A DNA stretch of 64,000 nt from Micropterix aruncella (Eukaryota > Arthropoda > Insecta > Lepidoptera > Micropterigidae), in NCBI GenBank assembly GCA_944548615.1, contig OX155972.1:1099854-1163853 (forward strand), in the 5' to 3' direction. The notes under the pieces were generated by a model. It saw nothing but the letters and a program-made list of their open reading frames with translations. It ran no database searches and was not told the origin of the DNA. The translations under genes were made by a program, and so were the position numbers. Shown here one piece after another: positions 11,561-23,300 of this stretch; the first letter of the stretch is position 1, and each line of letters begins with the position of its first letter.

Positions 11561-11639
11561 GATCATCTAATCCAGTGGGTAAGGAATGTGAATGTTGCAA
11601 TTCGTGGAAGGAAGGTCATCTCTGGCAAGCGAGGGGGTG

Positions 11640-11990
11640 TCAGATTCCATGAACGGTCTAAATGACGAGAGCGAATATAGGCGAAGGTCGACTAACCGTA
11701 CGTGTTTTAGGCAATAAACAACGTTCATAGCACAGTATAAATACCAGTAGCTATACTTTCGAGCTACAAGGCAATGCGGGAAGAGGGTGCGAGGAATGTG
11801 GGCAGAGGGGTCCGTCCCGACAAACGCGAACATTTAGCATTACGGCTAGGTAAAGGATGGCGACGTTTTCGAGCATTCGGACATCTGCGTAGTCCGAGTA
11901 GCGAAACATCTGTCGAGCAAATGCGAGCCCTTACGATTCGTGTCATATTCATTTTGATTTCAATTTTGTTCTAAGACAAGCTACTGTCTG
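11640..11990 (+). repeat. Dispersed GC-rich repeat family I, copy 1
   Basis: Shares long blocks with 54345-54580, for example gcgggaagagggtgcgagga. Three short overlapping frames fall here on both strands, none with a recognisable domain. The class is unknown. Confidence 0.5.
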
Positions 11991-12090
11991 GGGTATGCTG
12001 TGTTCATAGTATGTAACAACTTGTTAGATGATTTAATCATAGTGTAATGATAAGTAAAAATGAACCTTACGTCCACTTAGCAAACAGTGT

Positions 12091-12384
<294 letters not shown>

Positions 12385-12389
12385 AAGGT

Positions 12390-13440
12390 TTGTAAAGAAA
12401 TCCGTTTATAGGATGATATTTTTATTTAAAATAAAATTAGTAAAAGCTACTTAAAAAGTAGCGAAGGAAATCCCAGCTTGTATTGGGAAATGCTTATGTT
12501 TGAATGAGATATACTTACGGATGTGCACGACTTTCGACGGTGCAATGAGGGCATATCTTATATATATATATAGGATATGCCCTCAGCAACAGGAAAATAC
12601 AATAAGTAAATAAGTTTATCGTACAATACGAGAACATTATGAAGCCGTTATCCATAATTAGGTCAACAGGGGTAAGCGGTTAGAATATCATTTTGGATTT
12701 TAATGTGTATCAAAGAGCGGCTTGGTTCGCGCGCCAGCCAGATTACGTAGGCAAGGTGAAGATTAAAGGACACTTCACCAAACCTTCGTTTTATTCAGTC
12801 AAGAAAAGCGCCGAGTGACACTCAAGGAAATCAAGAAGCAAACTGTCCTTCATATCTCAATGAAACTGTGGCAAGTACAAGGCGTGCTGACGATTCAACC
12901 CTATAATCAAGATTGCAATGGTGTACTCGAAGACTAGACTACTTTAGAAGGACCGTAGAGTAGTTTTTCGTGATACAGATATACTGCAACAAGCTACCAC
13001 TTAGTATCAATAAAATATGCTGGGGAAAAATACCCTAATTTAAGGATAAGCTCACATTATATCTCATTGAAAGAGAATTGTACGATATTAAAGATTTCAA
13101 AAAACTGTTGTCATCTTGACTATTTCTATTTCTATAATAGGTAACTAATCGATTTTTATTTGACTAAAATTTATTGACTATTTCTTTTATTAGGTAGGTA
13201 TATATTAATAACATATTGACTATTTTAATCTGTAATCTAATCACAAATAACGTTTTGTTTTAATTTTTGACAATCCTCATTTATTTTGGCTATTTTTGAC
13301 ACTACATTTATTGATTTTATAAAAAAAAGAAATATTCTTTATGAATTGATATAATATGTTCATAACGACTTCCTAATTTTTATTGCATTACATTACTCAT
13401 TTTATTTAATATAATAGATTCACAACATATTGAGTTAATA
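12390..13440. other. No gene recognised; contains a small hairpin and TGACTATTT-rich sequence
   Basis: A 12-bp inverted pair (tgagggcatatc / gatatgccctca) flanks a TA core at 12546-12585. From about 13105 to 13320 the motif tgactattt recurs at irregular spacing; the reverse complement recurs at 51520-51660 (family Q). Confidence 0.4.
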
Positions 13441-13445
13441 AATAG

Positions 13446-13668
13446 GATAGAAAACGAATTTACCACGTGAAATTTGTAGCACCCGACGTTTCGGTGACGG
13501 AACCCGGCCCCCCACCACCGTTATAACCTACGCAGTGGCGGAAGCGGTATGCGGCCTACCCGCAAAACAACGGATTGACAGCTCTTCAGTCTACCTGGAC
13601 AACGGCGGCTGCAACGTCACCGAAACGTCAGGTACTACAAATTTCACGCGGTAAATTCGTATTCTATC
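13446..13668. mobile_element. Palindromic MITE/foldback element with 53-bp inverted ends
   Basis: The arms 13446-13498 and 13616-13668 are inverted repeats with four mismatches in 53 bp, ending inward at gacgtttcggtgac. The 117-bp centre is GC-rich and non-coding. This is the structure of a small non-autonomous DNA element. No clear target duplication could be fixed. Confidence 0.8.
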
Positions 13669-14270
13669 ATATTTATAATGTCAAACAACCGCGATAGTCT
13701 TCGATTTTATATATTGAGTTAATTTCTGCCTACTTTTTTATCCATCAGACTAAATGGTGAGACTCGACTTAACTCTACAATAATACTTATGTACTTTAGA
13801 TACTTTCTTATGGGTAAGCATTCTTCTTTTGGTTATTAATAGAATGAATAATATAATATATCACAATGTCGCAATTGTAAATGCAAAACAAGTATGTGTG
13901 TACAAATTTGTATTACTTTTTAAGACGATAAATAATCTAATTTCATTTGATTTATTACAAATCATATAGTAAGCGCAGCGTTCTAATTTATCTAGGATAC
14001 ATTTAATAAAATAATAATGTACAAAGAAAAGTAGTTACATTGTTACCGAAGTAAAGAGCTTATACATTGTAAAGAACAGCTTAAGATTGACAAAGATTAT
14101 GTAAAAAAATGCGCTATGCACATCTAACGCAGATTCTCATGCCTGTATCTAGATGAACATGATGCAGATGGTGTAAAAACATGACTAATAGTATTAAACT
14201 AATAAAATTAGAAAAAAAGGAAGAGTGAAAATAAAGGAAAACACAAGTTAAACCTCCACCGCTTTATTTT

Positions 14271-14910
14271 ACATTACATTACATTTTCGTCGTGTCCAAT
14301 TGACGGCTAAAGATCGCTCTTGAACGTGTCAAAATAATTGGGATAGGTAGTAAGTCACGTTACTACTCTTTACTGAACATACATAGGTAGTAAACTACTA
14401 GATTGTCAAACTATAAATATAAATAATCAAAATAGAAGCCTAATATTTGAAATAGTTGGTAATTCAAAAAGATACGTAGTAAACTTATTCATCGTAATAT
14501 TCAAATTGTCAGTAAAATGTTAAATAACCAAATTAAATCTACGTTATGCATTTTAAACTAAAAGTACATATATGAGACCAATAAAATAATCAGACAATAA
14601 GGCTCTTATTTTTTAAGTAATTTAAATGCGCACAATATTTGAAAAATCATGGCTCTCAAAGTCGGCCAGATTATAGAAAGGGTGGCCTATCAGCATCTCC
14701 TTGATGTTTTTTTTTTTATTTTATGTCCTCCAGCTGTTTAAATTTTGTAGGGAGTAGATTATAGAATTTAATGCTAAGGTACAAGTAGCTTTTCTGTACT
14801 TTTGTCAGTCGTATTCGGGGTACGCATAAAAGGGAGCTACCGTTGGTATGATGCGAGTGAATGTCTACATTAATTGTAGTTTCTGCGAGGTGCTGTCTAG
14901 CATACATTAA
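14271..14910 (-). mobile_element. LINE family C, 5'-truncated copy
   Basis: The minus-strand frame 14907-14716 carries LLCVPRIRLTKVQKSYLYL and KFYNLLPTKFKQLEDIK, the C-terminus of a LINE ORF2. A ~430-bp 3' UTR follows to a TGTAA-type tail (plus reading ttacattacatt at 14271-14287). The same UTR recurs at 35148-36529 and 47527-48030. Confidence 0.85.
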
Positions 14911-15400
14911 ATAGTAACAAATATATTTTTTTATAGAAATAAATAATAATATTCACCTTGCATAATGTTATACGAGTATAATATAGATTTAACTAATTCA
15001 TAAAATAAATACGATACATAAATAGATACAAATTTCACATACATCTATACAAAGATGTTTCTCCTCTAACTATAATTCGTAGCAGATCAGTTTCTAAATG
15101 CAGCTATCCACATTCTGTTAGCCATCTGTTTATTTTAAATTTTATTTATTTATTAAATATAAAGCCATCTGTTTATTTTAAACATTAACGTAGTCAATTT
15201 AAAAACGTCACGATAGCTTAATTCACATGACCGCTCCTTACGCTAGTGTATGTCCATGTGCCTTTTCTACACTTCATTTAGTACCGCACTGGCGCTCGTC
15301 GAGTGTGGACGTGCGCGCGTTTATCCCGGCAAGTAAAAAACTTTAAATAGCAGTCACTGTGACCGCACAAATATGTTGCGTAAGTCCTCTGTATTTATTT
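14910..15400. other. No gene recognised
   Basis: AT-rich to 15200. It is followed by a slightly GC-richer stretch just upstream of the acidic frame at 15416, which could be its 5' flank. Confidence 0.3.
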
Positions 15401-15415
15401 TGTTTTAATGCAAAC

Positions 15416-15613
15416 ATGAATTCAAAAGAAGAACAAATTCTAAAAGCGCTGGAAGGTGAGTTAGCAGATGAGGAAGAGATGCCATACGGGTATTGCAGCG
15501 ACGTAGAACCCGATATTTCTGCTGATCAGGTGCTCCAAGAGGATTGGGACACTTGGAGTTCAGATATATTAATAGATGGCATTCTTTCTCTCCGTATTAT
15601 TTTTGCGATGTAA
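15416..15613 (+). other. Acidic N-terminal-like open frame, possibly piggyBac-type relic
   Basis: From the ATG at 15416 the frame is strongly acidic (LKALEGELADEEEMPYG, then SDVEPDISADQVLQEDW). This resembles the acidic N-terminus of piggyBac-family transposases. A further acidic scrap (DVDSEEEERLE) lies near 15817. No DDE catalytic core, TTAA-flanked ends or C-terminal zinc finger is present. The last ~15 codons overlap a phrase that also occurs near 51295, so the natural C-terminus is probably lost. The assignment is tentative. Confidence 0.25.
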
Positions 15614-15903
15614 TCAGCCTATATAAAACATGCGATATATAGCACTTATAATTAAATTATTGTATTATTGTAATCATTGGTTAAATCATTAGGATTAATT
15701 AAGCAATCAGTCTTGTATAAAAAAAACCGTTCATTATCAATGTTGGTTGCGCGCAAAGTATCCTATGCATCAGCATTTGATTAGTGTATGTGGATGTTCG
15801 CCTTCACCGACAGATGTTGATTCCGAAGAAGAAGAACGACTTGAACGCTGCCAGTACTGCGTTTTGCTCGAAAAATGCCTACCCTCCGCTAGTTTTTTTA
15901 ACT

Positions 15904-16571
15904 CTTGAGGTGTCGACTACAACGGGCGAGCCCGTCACCACAGGACGTTTTAACGATTAGTCGTTCTATAGACCTGCAGTGAGCGTAGAAGACTTTGGAC
16001 AATAACAATCCAACGTCTAGCTACGCCACAACCCGTGAGAGTCCAACGCCTTACCGCGAGTTAGCCAGGAATAAACCCGGCGGGCTCGAGATACTCGCGC
16101 CCTCGCTTCCAATTGTGACCAGATTTCTCCGGTCTCTCGATTAGTTCCGAGTGCGAGGTCGCTTGCGCGGTCCTCTCCCTTACGAAGCGGTGAAACGGAG
16201 TACACCGAATCTATCGCGGACCAAGGCGTCCTTTGCCCGGCTCTGAACCGGGATCGGATGGCCAATGGTCAATTCAAGAGCAGTCGCCATAAGGTACGCA
16301 ACCACCCCCGCTCTATAGGAAACAATACAGTTCACAGACTCCCCCGATTGTTAGTCGGAGAGCGCAATCGATTGGCTTGCGCCGCACGGTGCGCAGACCG
16401 TCCAGGAGCGCCAGAGGTTTGATTCCCAGGGGAGACTGGTTGACCCAGTGTCCTACCCAGGTTCGCACCCCGTGCGTGGAGGCCGTCGGATGGGTGTTGA
16501 CCCGTGAGTGTGACCGACCCTGAACACATGGGTCATCGTGGCCAACTCATCATGGGCCCGTTAGCTCCCAA
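15904..16571 (+). mobile_element. Family B retroposon, full-length copy
   Basis: 668 bp, starting cttgaggtgtcgactac and ending gggcccgttagctcccaa. It is flanked by the perfect 13-bp duplication agtttttttaact (15891-15903 and 16572-16584). It is GC-rich relative to its surroundings. Near the 3' third it has GGTTTGATTCC, close to a pol III B box. Duplications of 11-15 bp at every scorable copy point to target-primed reverse transcription, as for SINEs or R1-type LINEs. The open frames inside it are not conserved as proteins. Confidence 0.85.
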
Positions 16572-16589
16572 AGTTTTTTTAACTATCCG

Positions 16590-17740
16590 CCGCGCTGTCA
16601 GAAGGACAGCATATATATTTTTCAGAGGTTTTTGCATACTCTCGCAGCTCTGTACCGCTTTTATTTATCGCCTTCTTAAACCGCTCCTCAAAATCAAAAT
16701 AAAACTCCGCAAAAGAACTAATCGGCGTCGAGTGGGTCGTGTGTGAGACATTTTCGAAGATACTTGCATGAGAAATCCACCAGGAGGCACCTCGAGGGTC
16801 CGTAGCAGTGCTGGGACTTCCAGATAGGCGAGGATCATCATCACAGGTCAGTCGGTGTTTCACAGACATATATCTGATTACGTGTTGATGTTTGAGGAAT
16901 TTGCGCGCATCGATTTCGTCTCATTTTGTAAAGTACCCACATAGTAGAATCTATTTATTTATTTTAGTATAATTTATTTACGGTTATGATCCCGCCGTTG
17001 TCCAACTATTTACACGTTGAACAACCAAATGTTATAAATGGCAAAATAGATTGTTTTTAGTTTCGCCATCAATGCTATTAGCGCCACCTGGAGTACTATG
17101 GAGTTTAGCAATCGAATACTATATTTAATCAATAATTTTACTAAGCCTTTCGATTTAATATTAGGTTCATTCCACATCAGAGCCGGCCCTGGTTACGACA
17201 AACATTCTTGAATGAAATTGTTGTCTTTATCATCTCAATTTGAGACAATCTGTGTGGTTTAAATAAAAGTGTTTGATTTTTGCTTTACCGGCCTACCAAC
17301 AGACGAGGAGGTAAAGTATTGTGAACGTGTTTTTTTAAAGATTGTGGTTGAAATCGGTCCACCAGAGGGTGCGCTAGTCATACTTCAATCTCGAAATATT
17401 GCAGTTGAAATTCGTTACATAGGTTCACCACATTGTGAAATATCTCATACACAAGCGACACAAATACTATTTAAAGTCCGCCATAAATTATTTAAACAGT
17501 AAGGCCATTAAAATCGGCGAAGCTTGCGATGAGTGGCTCGTCCGAAATTTGAATTCAAAAGCTCTCAACAACCCTCGTTTAGAATTTTATTTTTAATTTG
17601 AATGAGATGAAGCGCGTTTAAAATTCAAATTTTCACTAACTGCTCATTGACTTTATTTATGAAATTAATATATATTTATGAAATGAATCTAAATTTCGAT
17701 AAATTTGTTTGTGATCGTATTGTGAATCCCCCTCACCCCC
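16590..17740. other. No gene recognised; repeat scraps
   Basis: A family-J relative lies near 17050-17120. From 17300 to 17500 there is a phrase shared with 36580-36900 and 26040 (gcgccccctggtgg-type sequence). The frame at 17269-17502 belongs to that repeat. No host gene is seen. Confidence 0.35.
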
Positions 17741-17795
17741 CCCCCCCAATCCCCCCCCAAACTCCCCCCCCCCCCTAACCCCCCACCCCCCCCGG
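17735..17795. repeat. C-rich tract (G-rich on minus strand)
   Basis: Five or more runs of 6-13 cytosines separated by 1-4 nt. The minus strand meets the pattern for G-quadruplex formation. The glycine-rich frame on the minus strand at 17657-17854 is caused by this tract. Confidence 0.85.
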
Positions 17796-17799
17796 CTAG

Positions 17800-18980
17800 A
17801 ATTGGTTTTTCTAGATTTTTCTGAATACCTTTTTCTGAATATTTTTTTTTTCAATTGATTACCTGACTGAAATATTTATATCCCCTAATAGCATAGTGAA
17901 GCCTAATATGTCGTTTCTATTCAAAAACTTACGGATATTCTTCGTTCGAATCGCGAGTAGAAAAAAAGCACTTTCAGTTTCCCCGAATTTTCCAATTTTC
18001 CCGGATTTTTTTACAATTTTCCTTTTTGTTGGGACCTCATTTGGACTACTACTAACATTAAAAAAAATCGAATCGTTTCAGCAGTTGAACCTAATATGCG
18101 GTTACCAACTAACAGCAAATAATTTTTATTTATATAAATATGTCCCTGACTACTTGTCGGAGAAGTCTTGAGGTGACAACTGATTTATTTTTGAAAACTA
18201 AACTCAAACTTCGGTCCATATCTGTCCCCTGATACTTGATAAGAAATATGTTTCGGTTGATTATGTTTAAAATAAATTGATACTATTATATTAAATAATT
18301 AAATTTACAATTTACAATTTCCTATGTGCATACTTAGTAGGAAACCTTTTTAGGCTACTTAATTTATTGGTCAATTTAGTTATATATTAATCTATATATT
18401 TATTTATTTTACTTATCTATAAACTTAAATATTTTCATTTTCTTTATTTAATATTAGTTCTTTATTTATATACATATTTATATATTAATACTAACCTTAA
18501 AATTTTTAAGAATGAATGAGCGATCGGAATGAATGAGAAAAAGAGGAAAAAAAGTGGTCACTATGATTAAAGTGAAGTCTTAAAAACTATCACCCCAGAA
18601 CAGATATAAAATCTAGTGGGGTGATAAAATCCTCACAAATGTAATCTTATCTGCTTCGCAAAATCAATTTTATTGTTTTGAATAATTTTATATAAAAAAA
18701 AAAAATTTGAAAATTAGAAAACTAAAATTTTTATTTGCTAATAAAAATTAACTCTCACACTTAAATTAACGGTGTTAGTGTTTACACGTGATTTTATCAA
18801 AGATTTCGGTTTTAAGGATCAATTGGTGCCGGTGATGCGCATGCGCGAAGCTCCGATACGAGCCGAATACGAAATAAATCTGACAGTTGATTAGGGTTCC
18901 GGACCCACCTGCCATACACATCTCGCTCGCGATAAGGATCTGTTGTCCGTAGATCCTCTCTTGGCCGCTAAGTGTTATGA
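17800..18980. other. No gene recognised; AT-rich
   Basis: The only sizeable frame (17896-18171) has no recognisable motif. A GC-richer patch at 18820-18990 is also unassigned. Confidence 0.3.
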
Positions 18981-19024
18981 TTAAAGGTAATTATTCACTT
19001 TGGTCTCGTCGACAAACCGACATA

Positions 19025-19260
19025 ACAAGGGATTTGGTGAAGGCGTTCGATAGAGTGTAGCGGGCCGAATTTAGAGCTTGAATGTGATTCTACTTTCCAA
19101 TCAACCCACGGTTAGGAAAATTATTGTGAACGAGTTAATTTCTAACCGAATGCCAACGGGCTTTCGTGAGTAGGTATGACATAAGCGGTGGGGATCTTTA
19201 GTTCACGAAATGGTGGTTTGCAAGATTCTCTCCTATTTAATCCGCGTATTGCTCTCACGG
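19025..19260 (+). pseudogene. Possible relic of a reverse transcriptase
   Basis: One frame gives RDLVKAFDRV, close to the F-DLxKAFDxV box of LINE RT. About 60 codons later another frame gives a weak echo of the GVPQGS-LGPLLF box. There are many stops. It is weakly supported and may be a diverged copy on the strand opposite the RT at 19500-19990. Confidence 0.3.
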
Positions 19261-19499
19261 CTCTTTTTTATAAAATAAATACCTCTTTAATATCAGTGGC
19301 ATTTGCCCGCAATAGGATCCGATGTCCCAAGTGGGATTCGGCCGGAGAATGGTATGCAGTCTCAATTTCCTTTTCGTCCAATATCTTTCTCGATCTGGAT
19401 ACCGCATAGCGGGCTTAACACAATTTTGGTTTGGGCTGGTCTATGTGGGTTTTCCGTGACATGTTTTCGTCGGTGTAAGTTCCTGGAAATTTAGTGGAC

Positions 19500-19990
19500 T
19501 TGGCAATCTCGATAGAGTAATTTAACTGTTTTTCTTTTTTATTTGAGAAGTTTATCAACACTGCTTTGCTTAAATTGGCGACATCGGGTTCACTCTAAAC
19601 TAATCATTGACTTCAAAAAGTGTTTCGCTTGTTGGATCCTCCATGTTTGTTCTATAGTCACTTTCAAGAATGCACGTGGTGTTGTCTGCAAGTTGGACAG
19701 TCTTGGCACAAGTTATGTTAGTTGCTAAATCGTTACAATAGAGTTTGAAGAGGAGAGGTCCTAATGTTGAGCCCTGAGGTACACCGATGTTTACTATTTC
19801 ACAACTCGATTGCTCAGCCTTTTCCTCAATTCCATCAATTATTTTAATCTCCACCACTTGCTGCCTGTTTTGTGGGTACGATTTAATGAGTGAATTGGCC
19901 ACTCCTCTAATTCCATAATGGTTTAGCTTGTCTACCAGGGTATTGATGTTTATACAGTCGAATGCTTTGCTTAGATCGCAGAACTTTTAT
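19500..19990 (-). pseudogene. LINE reverse transcriptase palm fragment
   Basis: Reading leftward from about 19988, the frame gives FCDLSKAFDCI, HYGIRGVANSLIKSY, VNIGVPQGSTLGPLLF and then VQLADNTTCIL. These are RT boxes 3, 4 and 5 of a jockey/CR1-type LINE in order. The catalytic box is LADN where active enzymes have ADD, so the second aspartate is lost. An in-frame TAG follows the EVND segment near 19599. The upstream boundary coincides with a ~40-bp tandem duplication (19973-20044). Confidence 0.85.
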
Positions 19991-20305
19991 ACACTTTTTT
20001 AATACACTGTTAGCTTAGATCGCAGAACTTTTTATACACTTTTTTTATAATTTGAAATGTAATTTCATTTGCAGAAATACTATTTTTTGTAATTTCGTAA
20101 TGTTATTATATATATAATAATTTTTTGTAATGTAATTTCTATACCCAGATCGGGTTTATGAAAATATTTTTTTCTTATTTCTTAAAAAAAAAAAAAAATT
20201 GTTAAAGTTTACTCTGTCTTCTGTTACACTTAGCCAGTCATGTACACATATTATTTTTCTTAAAGGTCGTGGTGCTCAGGGGTAGGGTGGTGGGGGGGGG
20301 GTGCT

Positions 20306-20579
20306 CAGGGGTGCTCAAACTTGAACTGCTGGCGATCTACCTCAATATTGTTAGACTCCGATCGATCGACTCTGGGAGGCTGCAAGTACGTGTGTTACAG
20401 GATTGTCTTATAGGTAAGGTGTATCGTGGCGCAGGTATAAGTATAATAGGGACGTTGCGGAATTTCATGGGTATGAATCCACGTTGAATTAGTATAATAG
20501 TATTAGAAATTTTCTACGGCAATTTTTTTCTCGAGATCGACTCAAAAAGCACTCGCGATCGACCGTTTGAACACCCCTG
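20306..20579. mobile_element. hAT-like MITE
   Basis: 274 bp with terminal inverted repeats caggggtgctcaaac and gtttgaacacccctg (one mismatch in 15), a hAT-type CAGGGGTG end. It has a non-coding interior. An 8-bp target duplication is not evident, perhaps because the left flank is a degenerate G-run. Confidence 0.7.
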
Positions 20580-20789
20580 CCATAGATCGTATGTCGCTTC
20601 CATAAAATAGCGCATCGGATCCGCGACCACGCAGTTAGATTTCCGTTCCTCGATGGAGTCGACGATCGGCCAATTTCTCTTTGCCTGTTCGCAAGCGACT
20701 TTCTACCGACGATAAGAATATTAAATCTTGTGAAACATTCCTTTAGATAAACTATTAATTTTATAGAGTATTAGATTGCTCAATGCCGT

Positions 20790-21010
20790 AGTAAGTTTAG
20801 GCAGCTATGATTTTACTACGAAACGCAACGTGTATATGGCATCCATAGTTCCGAAAATTGATTCAAGAAAAATGATGTTCAATATGGCGGAGTTCGTGAT
20901 ATGACAGTATGGCATGGCACTATACATATATGGCGCTAAAAACACTCCTGTACTGTATCACATCTTGAAATAAAATAATAATATACTAACAAACGAATTT
21001 TAGAAATCGT
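20790..21010 (+). repeat. Dispersed repeat family M, copy 1
   Basis: Similar in order to 50950-51250 and 52805-53050: an atggcggc-type phrase, then aaataataatat, then acgaattttt. It is the most diverged of the three copies. Confidence 0.5.
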
Positions 21011-21049
21011 CGTGCGGCCTCTACCTGATGTTAACCGTAATTTAGTAAG

Positions 21050-21330
21050 AATTAATCGCGGACCGTGGCGTTCTTTGCTTGTCTATCCTTTAGGATCCTG
21101 TAGCCAACAGGTCGTTTCAAAAGTAGCTGACAACAGGTCAATAACCACCCCGCTGCTTTGAAATGGTATAAAACGATTTCCAGACCCCTACGGTTATTTG
21201 TCGAAGTGTCCAGTGGATTGGCTGTCGCCATAAGATACGCAAACCGCCCAGCAGCGCTTGAAGGCCATCCCCCAGAACATCTACATGCCATGACAGGGAA
21301 AATAGCAAAATAGCGTCCTTCCCCGGTTCG
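21050..21330 (+). mobile_element. Degenerate family B fragment
   Basis: Begins at aatcgcggaccgtggcgttc, which corresponds to the middle of family B. It continues through recognisable but heavily mutated B sequence with small deletions. It is clearly older than the other B copies. Confidence 0.65.
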
Positions 21331-21379
21331 ACCCCCTACGAGGAGGCTACCGACCCACGTTAATGAGCGGGTTTTATTG

Positions 21380-22330
21380 GCCCAAATTCACAGGACACAA
21401 TAAAGTATTTGCAACCTTCTACGCAGGCGACATGCAGGTGGCGCTGAAAGCATTGTCTGGTAAAACCAATAGCCGAACTTATTATAACATGCTTTCTCTT
21501 GTTACACGACTGCCCAACAAAAAAGGAGTGTAATGTGTTCAGGGTTCAAATATGTATATTTTCCTTTTATTTATTCGACCATAAGTTCTAAACGCTTGAA
21601 CCAATTTAGAAGGGTGTGATTTTGTTAGATTTGTTATGATATTCTGAGTATCATACGTTAAGTTAACTGTCGAAATATCAAGCAAATAGTTGTCTAAATA
21701 TCCAAATCTCCAATTGTCAATAAATTACCATAGATATATCATGATTGGTGTCAAATGAAAGGTCTGATTGAGTACATTCCGAAAATATGTATCTAAATGG
21801 GTTAATAAATAAACTACATATTTATTTCTTAAAAAACCCGCAACAAAAATAATTACAAGTAAAGTACTACAAATGAAATCCAGAAGCAAACGGAAAATCG
21901 GGTACCTCAATGAAATATATATTTTCAAATAGCTTGGACTTTCAGGATAATGGTTGATTACGGGCAAAAATCGCTCAATACATGGGAAGGGGGTCAAATC
22001 GCTCTCATCAATTTTGTTTACACTAATAAACACTAAATTACATCAAGCGACCAGAAATGGTACTAATGTAAAAAGATAGTTCGAAAGAGTACATACAAAT
22101 CAGTATAGAGGGCGTTAAATTTTATATAATTATTTGATTCAGTCTTATTTTGTTGTTATGTTCAATACGTTACTTCGTCTTCTCTACCTTGTTATAATTT
22201 CAAAAGTTTACTTACTATAACGGCAGTTGTGTTTTTGTATTATTTTTAATATATTTGCTTATTGAATGGTTGATTACAATTTCTCTCCCTCCCGTTTTAC
22301 AGTCCCATTTTCCGTCTCTTAAATTATAAA
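21380..22330 (+). repeat. Family J fragment followed by family D, copy 2
   Basis: 21380-21470 matches family J in reverse relative to 3588. From 21480 (cacgactgcccaacaaaaaa) it follows family D, including caaatgaaaggtctgattga near 21752. The minus-strand frame 22033-21725 is an accident of this repeat. Confidence 0.55.
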
Positions 22331-22789
22331 AAATATAAATCTTTCCTGTATTTATTTTTTTGCAAAATGATTAAAATAACGCATTGCGTGCAAATTATGT
22401 TACACTACTCCAGTGAAACAATTAATGTTATGCATGGTGCTATGGTGGAGCCATGGCGTTGTGCCGGCACGGTTTCACTAAGTGATTTTTAATTCTCCCG
22501 ATCGCGCTGTCAGATAATCGTCGACATAATTAAGTTATAAGTGCCCCCTAAAACATATTCACTAGCAACATCACGCACTCTCACGCATAGTTAACGCGTA
22601 ACCGTAGCAAAAACTACAACTAATTGACTAATCGCGTCTGCGCTGATCGCAAAAGCAATTAATGAATGCAACACTGTTGAGGAACGGTTAAAACTGTTGG
22701 TGGAGTTATTGACGAAGGGATAAATCGCAAAGTCATTTGGAGAAAGTTGCTCGCGACATCCGTATAGCAACAATGAACAGAAGCTGGAT

Positions 22790-22910
22790 AGATCTTAACT
22801 TTCAAATTTCCTTTAATTGTACTCTTACTCTTCCTTTGTCCATGGTGCAAGACTCTATCAATCTCCCAGCAAATATACGAAACTCGCCTTCTTTGCAATC
22901 ATTTAAGACA
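22790..22910 (+). pseudogene. Decayed LINE C-terminus
   Basis: A short frame reads SINLPANIRNSPSLQSFKT, the post-RT C-terminal pattern of jockey/CR1 LINEs, and is then stopped. There is a pyrimidine-rich 3' flank. Confidence 0.45.
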
Positions 22911-23058
22911 CCTTAAAAATCACTACTTTCTAAGAAGTGACAAGTTCTTTCCTTTCTCTCTTCTTGCTCTTCCAATTTCCTCCTCTTCTCTAGTAGTTTG
23001 TATTTTATATAGACAAACCCATTTTTTTTCATTATTCTCTATTTGCACAACGGCCGCA

Positions 23059-23290
23059 TAATCAAATTAAAATCAAAATCAAAATGTTCTTTATTTATAG
23101 ACACAATTAAATATTACTTTTGATTTATGTTCTTAAGATGCTTCCAAGCCTTACTCCCAAGCCGATTTGTCATTTATATAATCAGACATTTATATAATTC
23201 GAAATTTAAATTCTAAGTGTCAACATATTTTAAAATTTTCTCACCTCTAAATTATAATTAAATAATAAATTTATAAGAATATAGTGCAAT
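23059..23290 (-). mobile_element. LINE 3' end with ATTTTG-type tail
   Basis: The plus strand shows aaaatcaaaatcaaaatg at its left end, followed by ttctttatttatag, a typical reversed LINE 3' terminus. Only UTR is present. Confidence 0.5.
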
Positions 23291-23300
23291 TCTACAGTCT

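Noticed and set aside
17657..17854. Glycine-rich protein on the minus strand
   Set aside because: Produced by the C-rich tract; there is no supporting start context or homologue.
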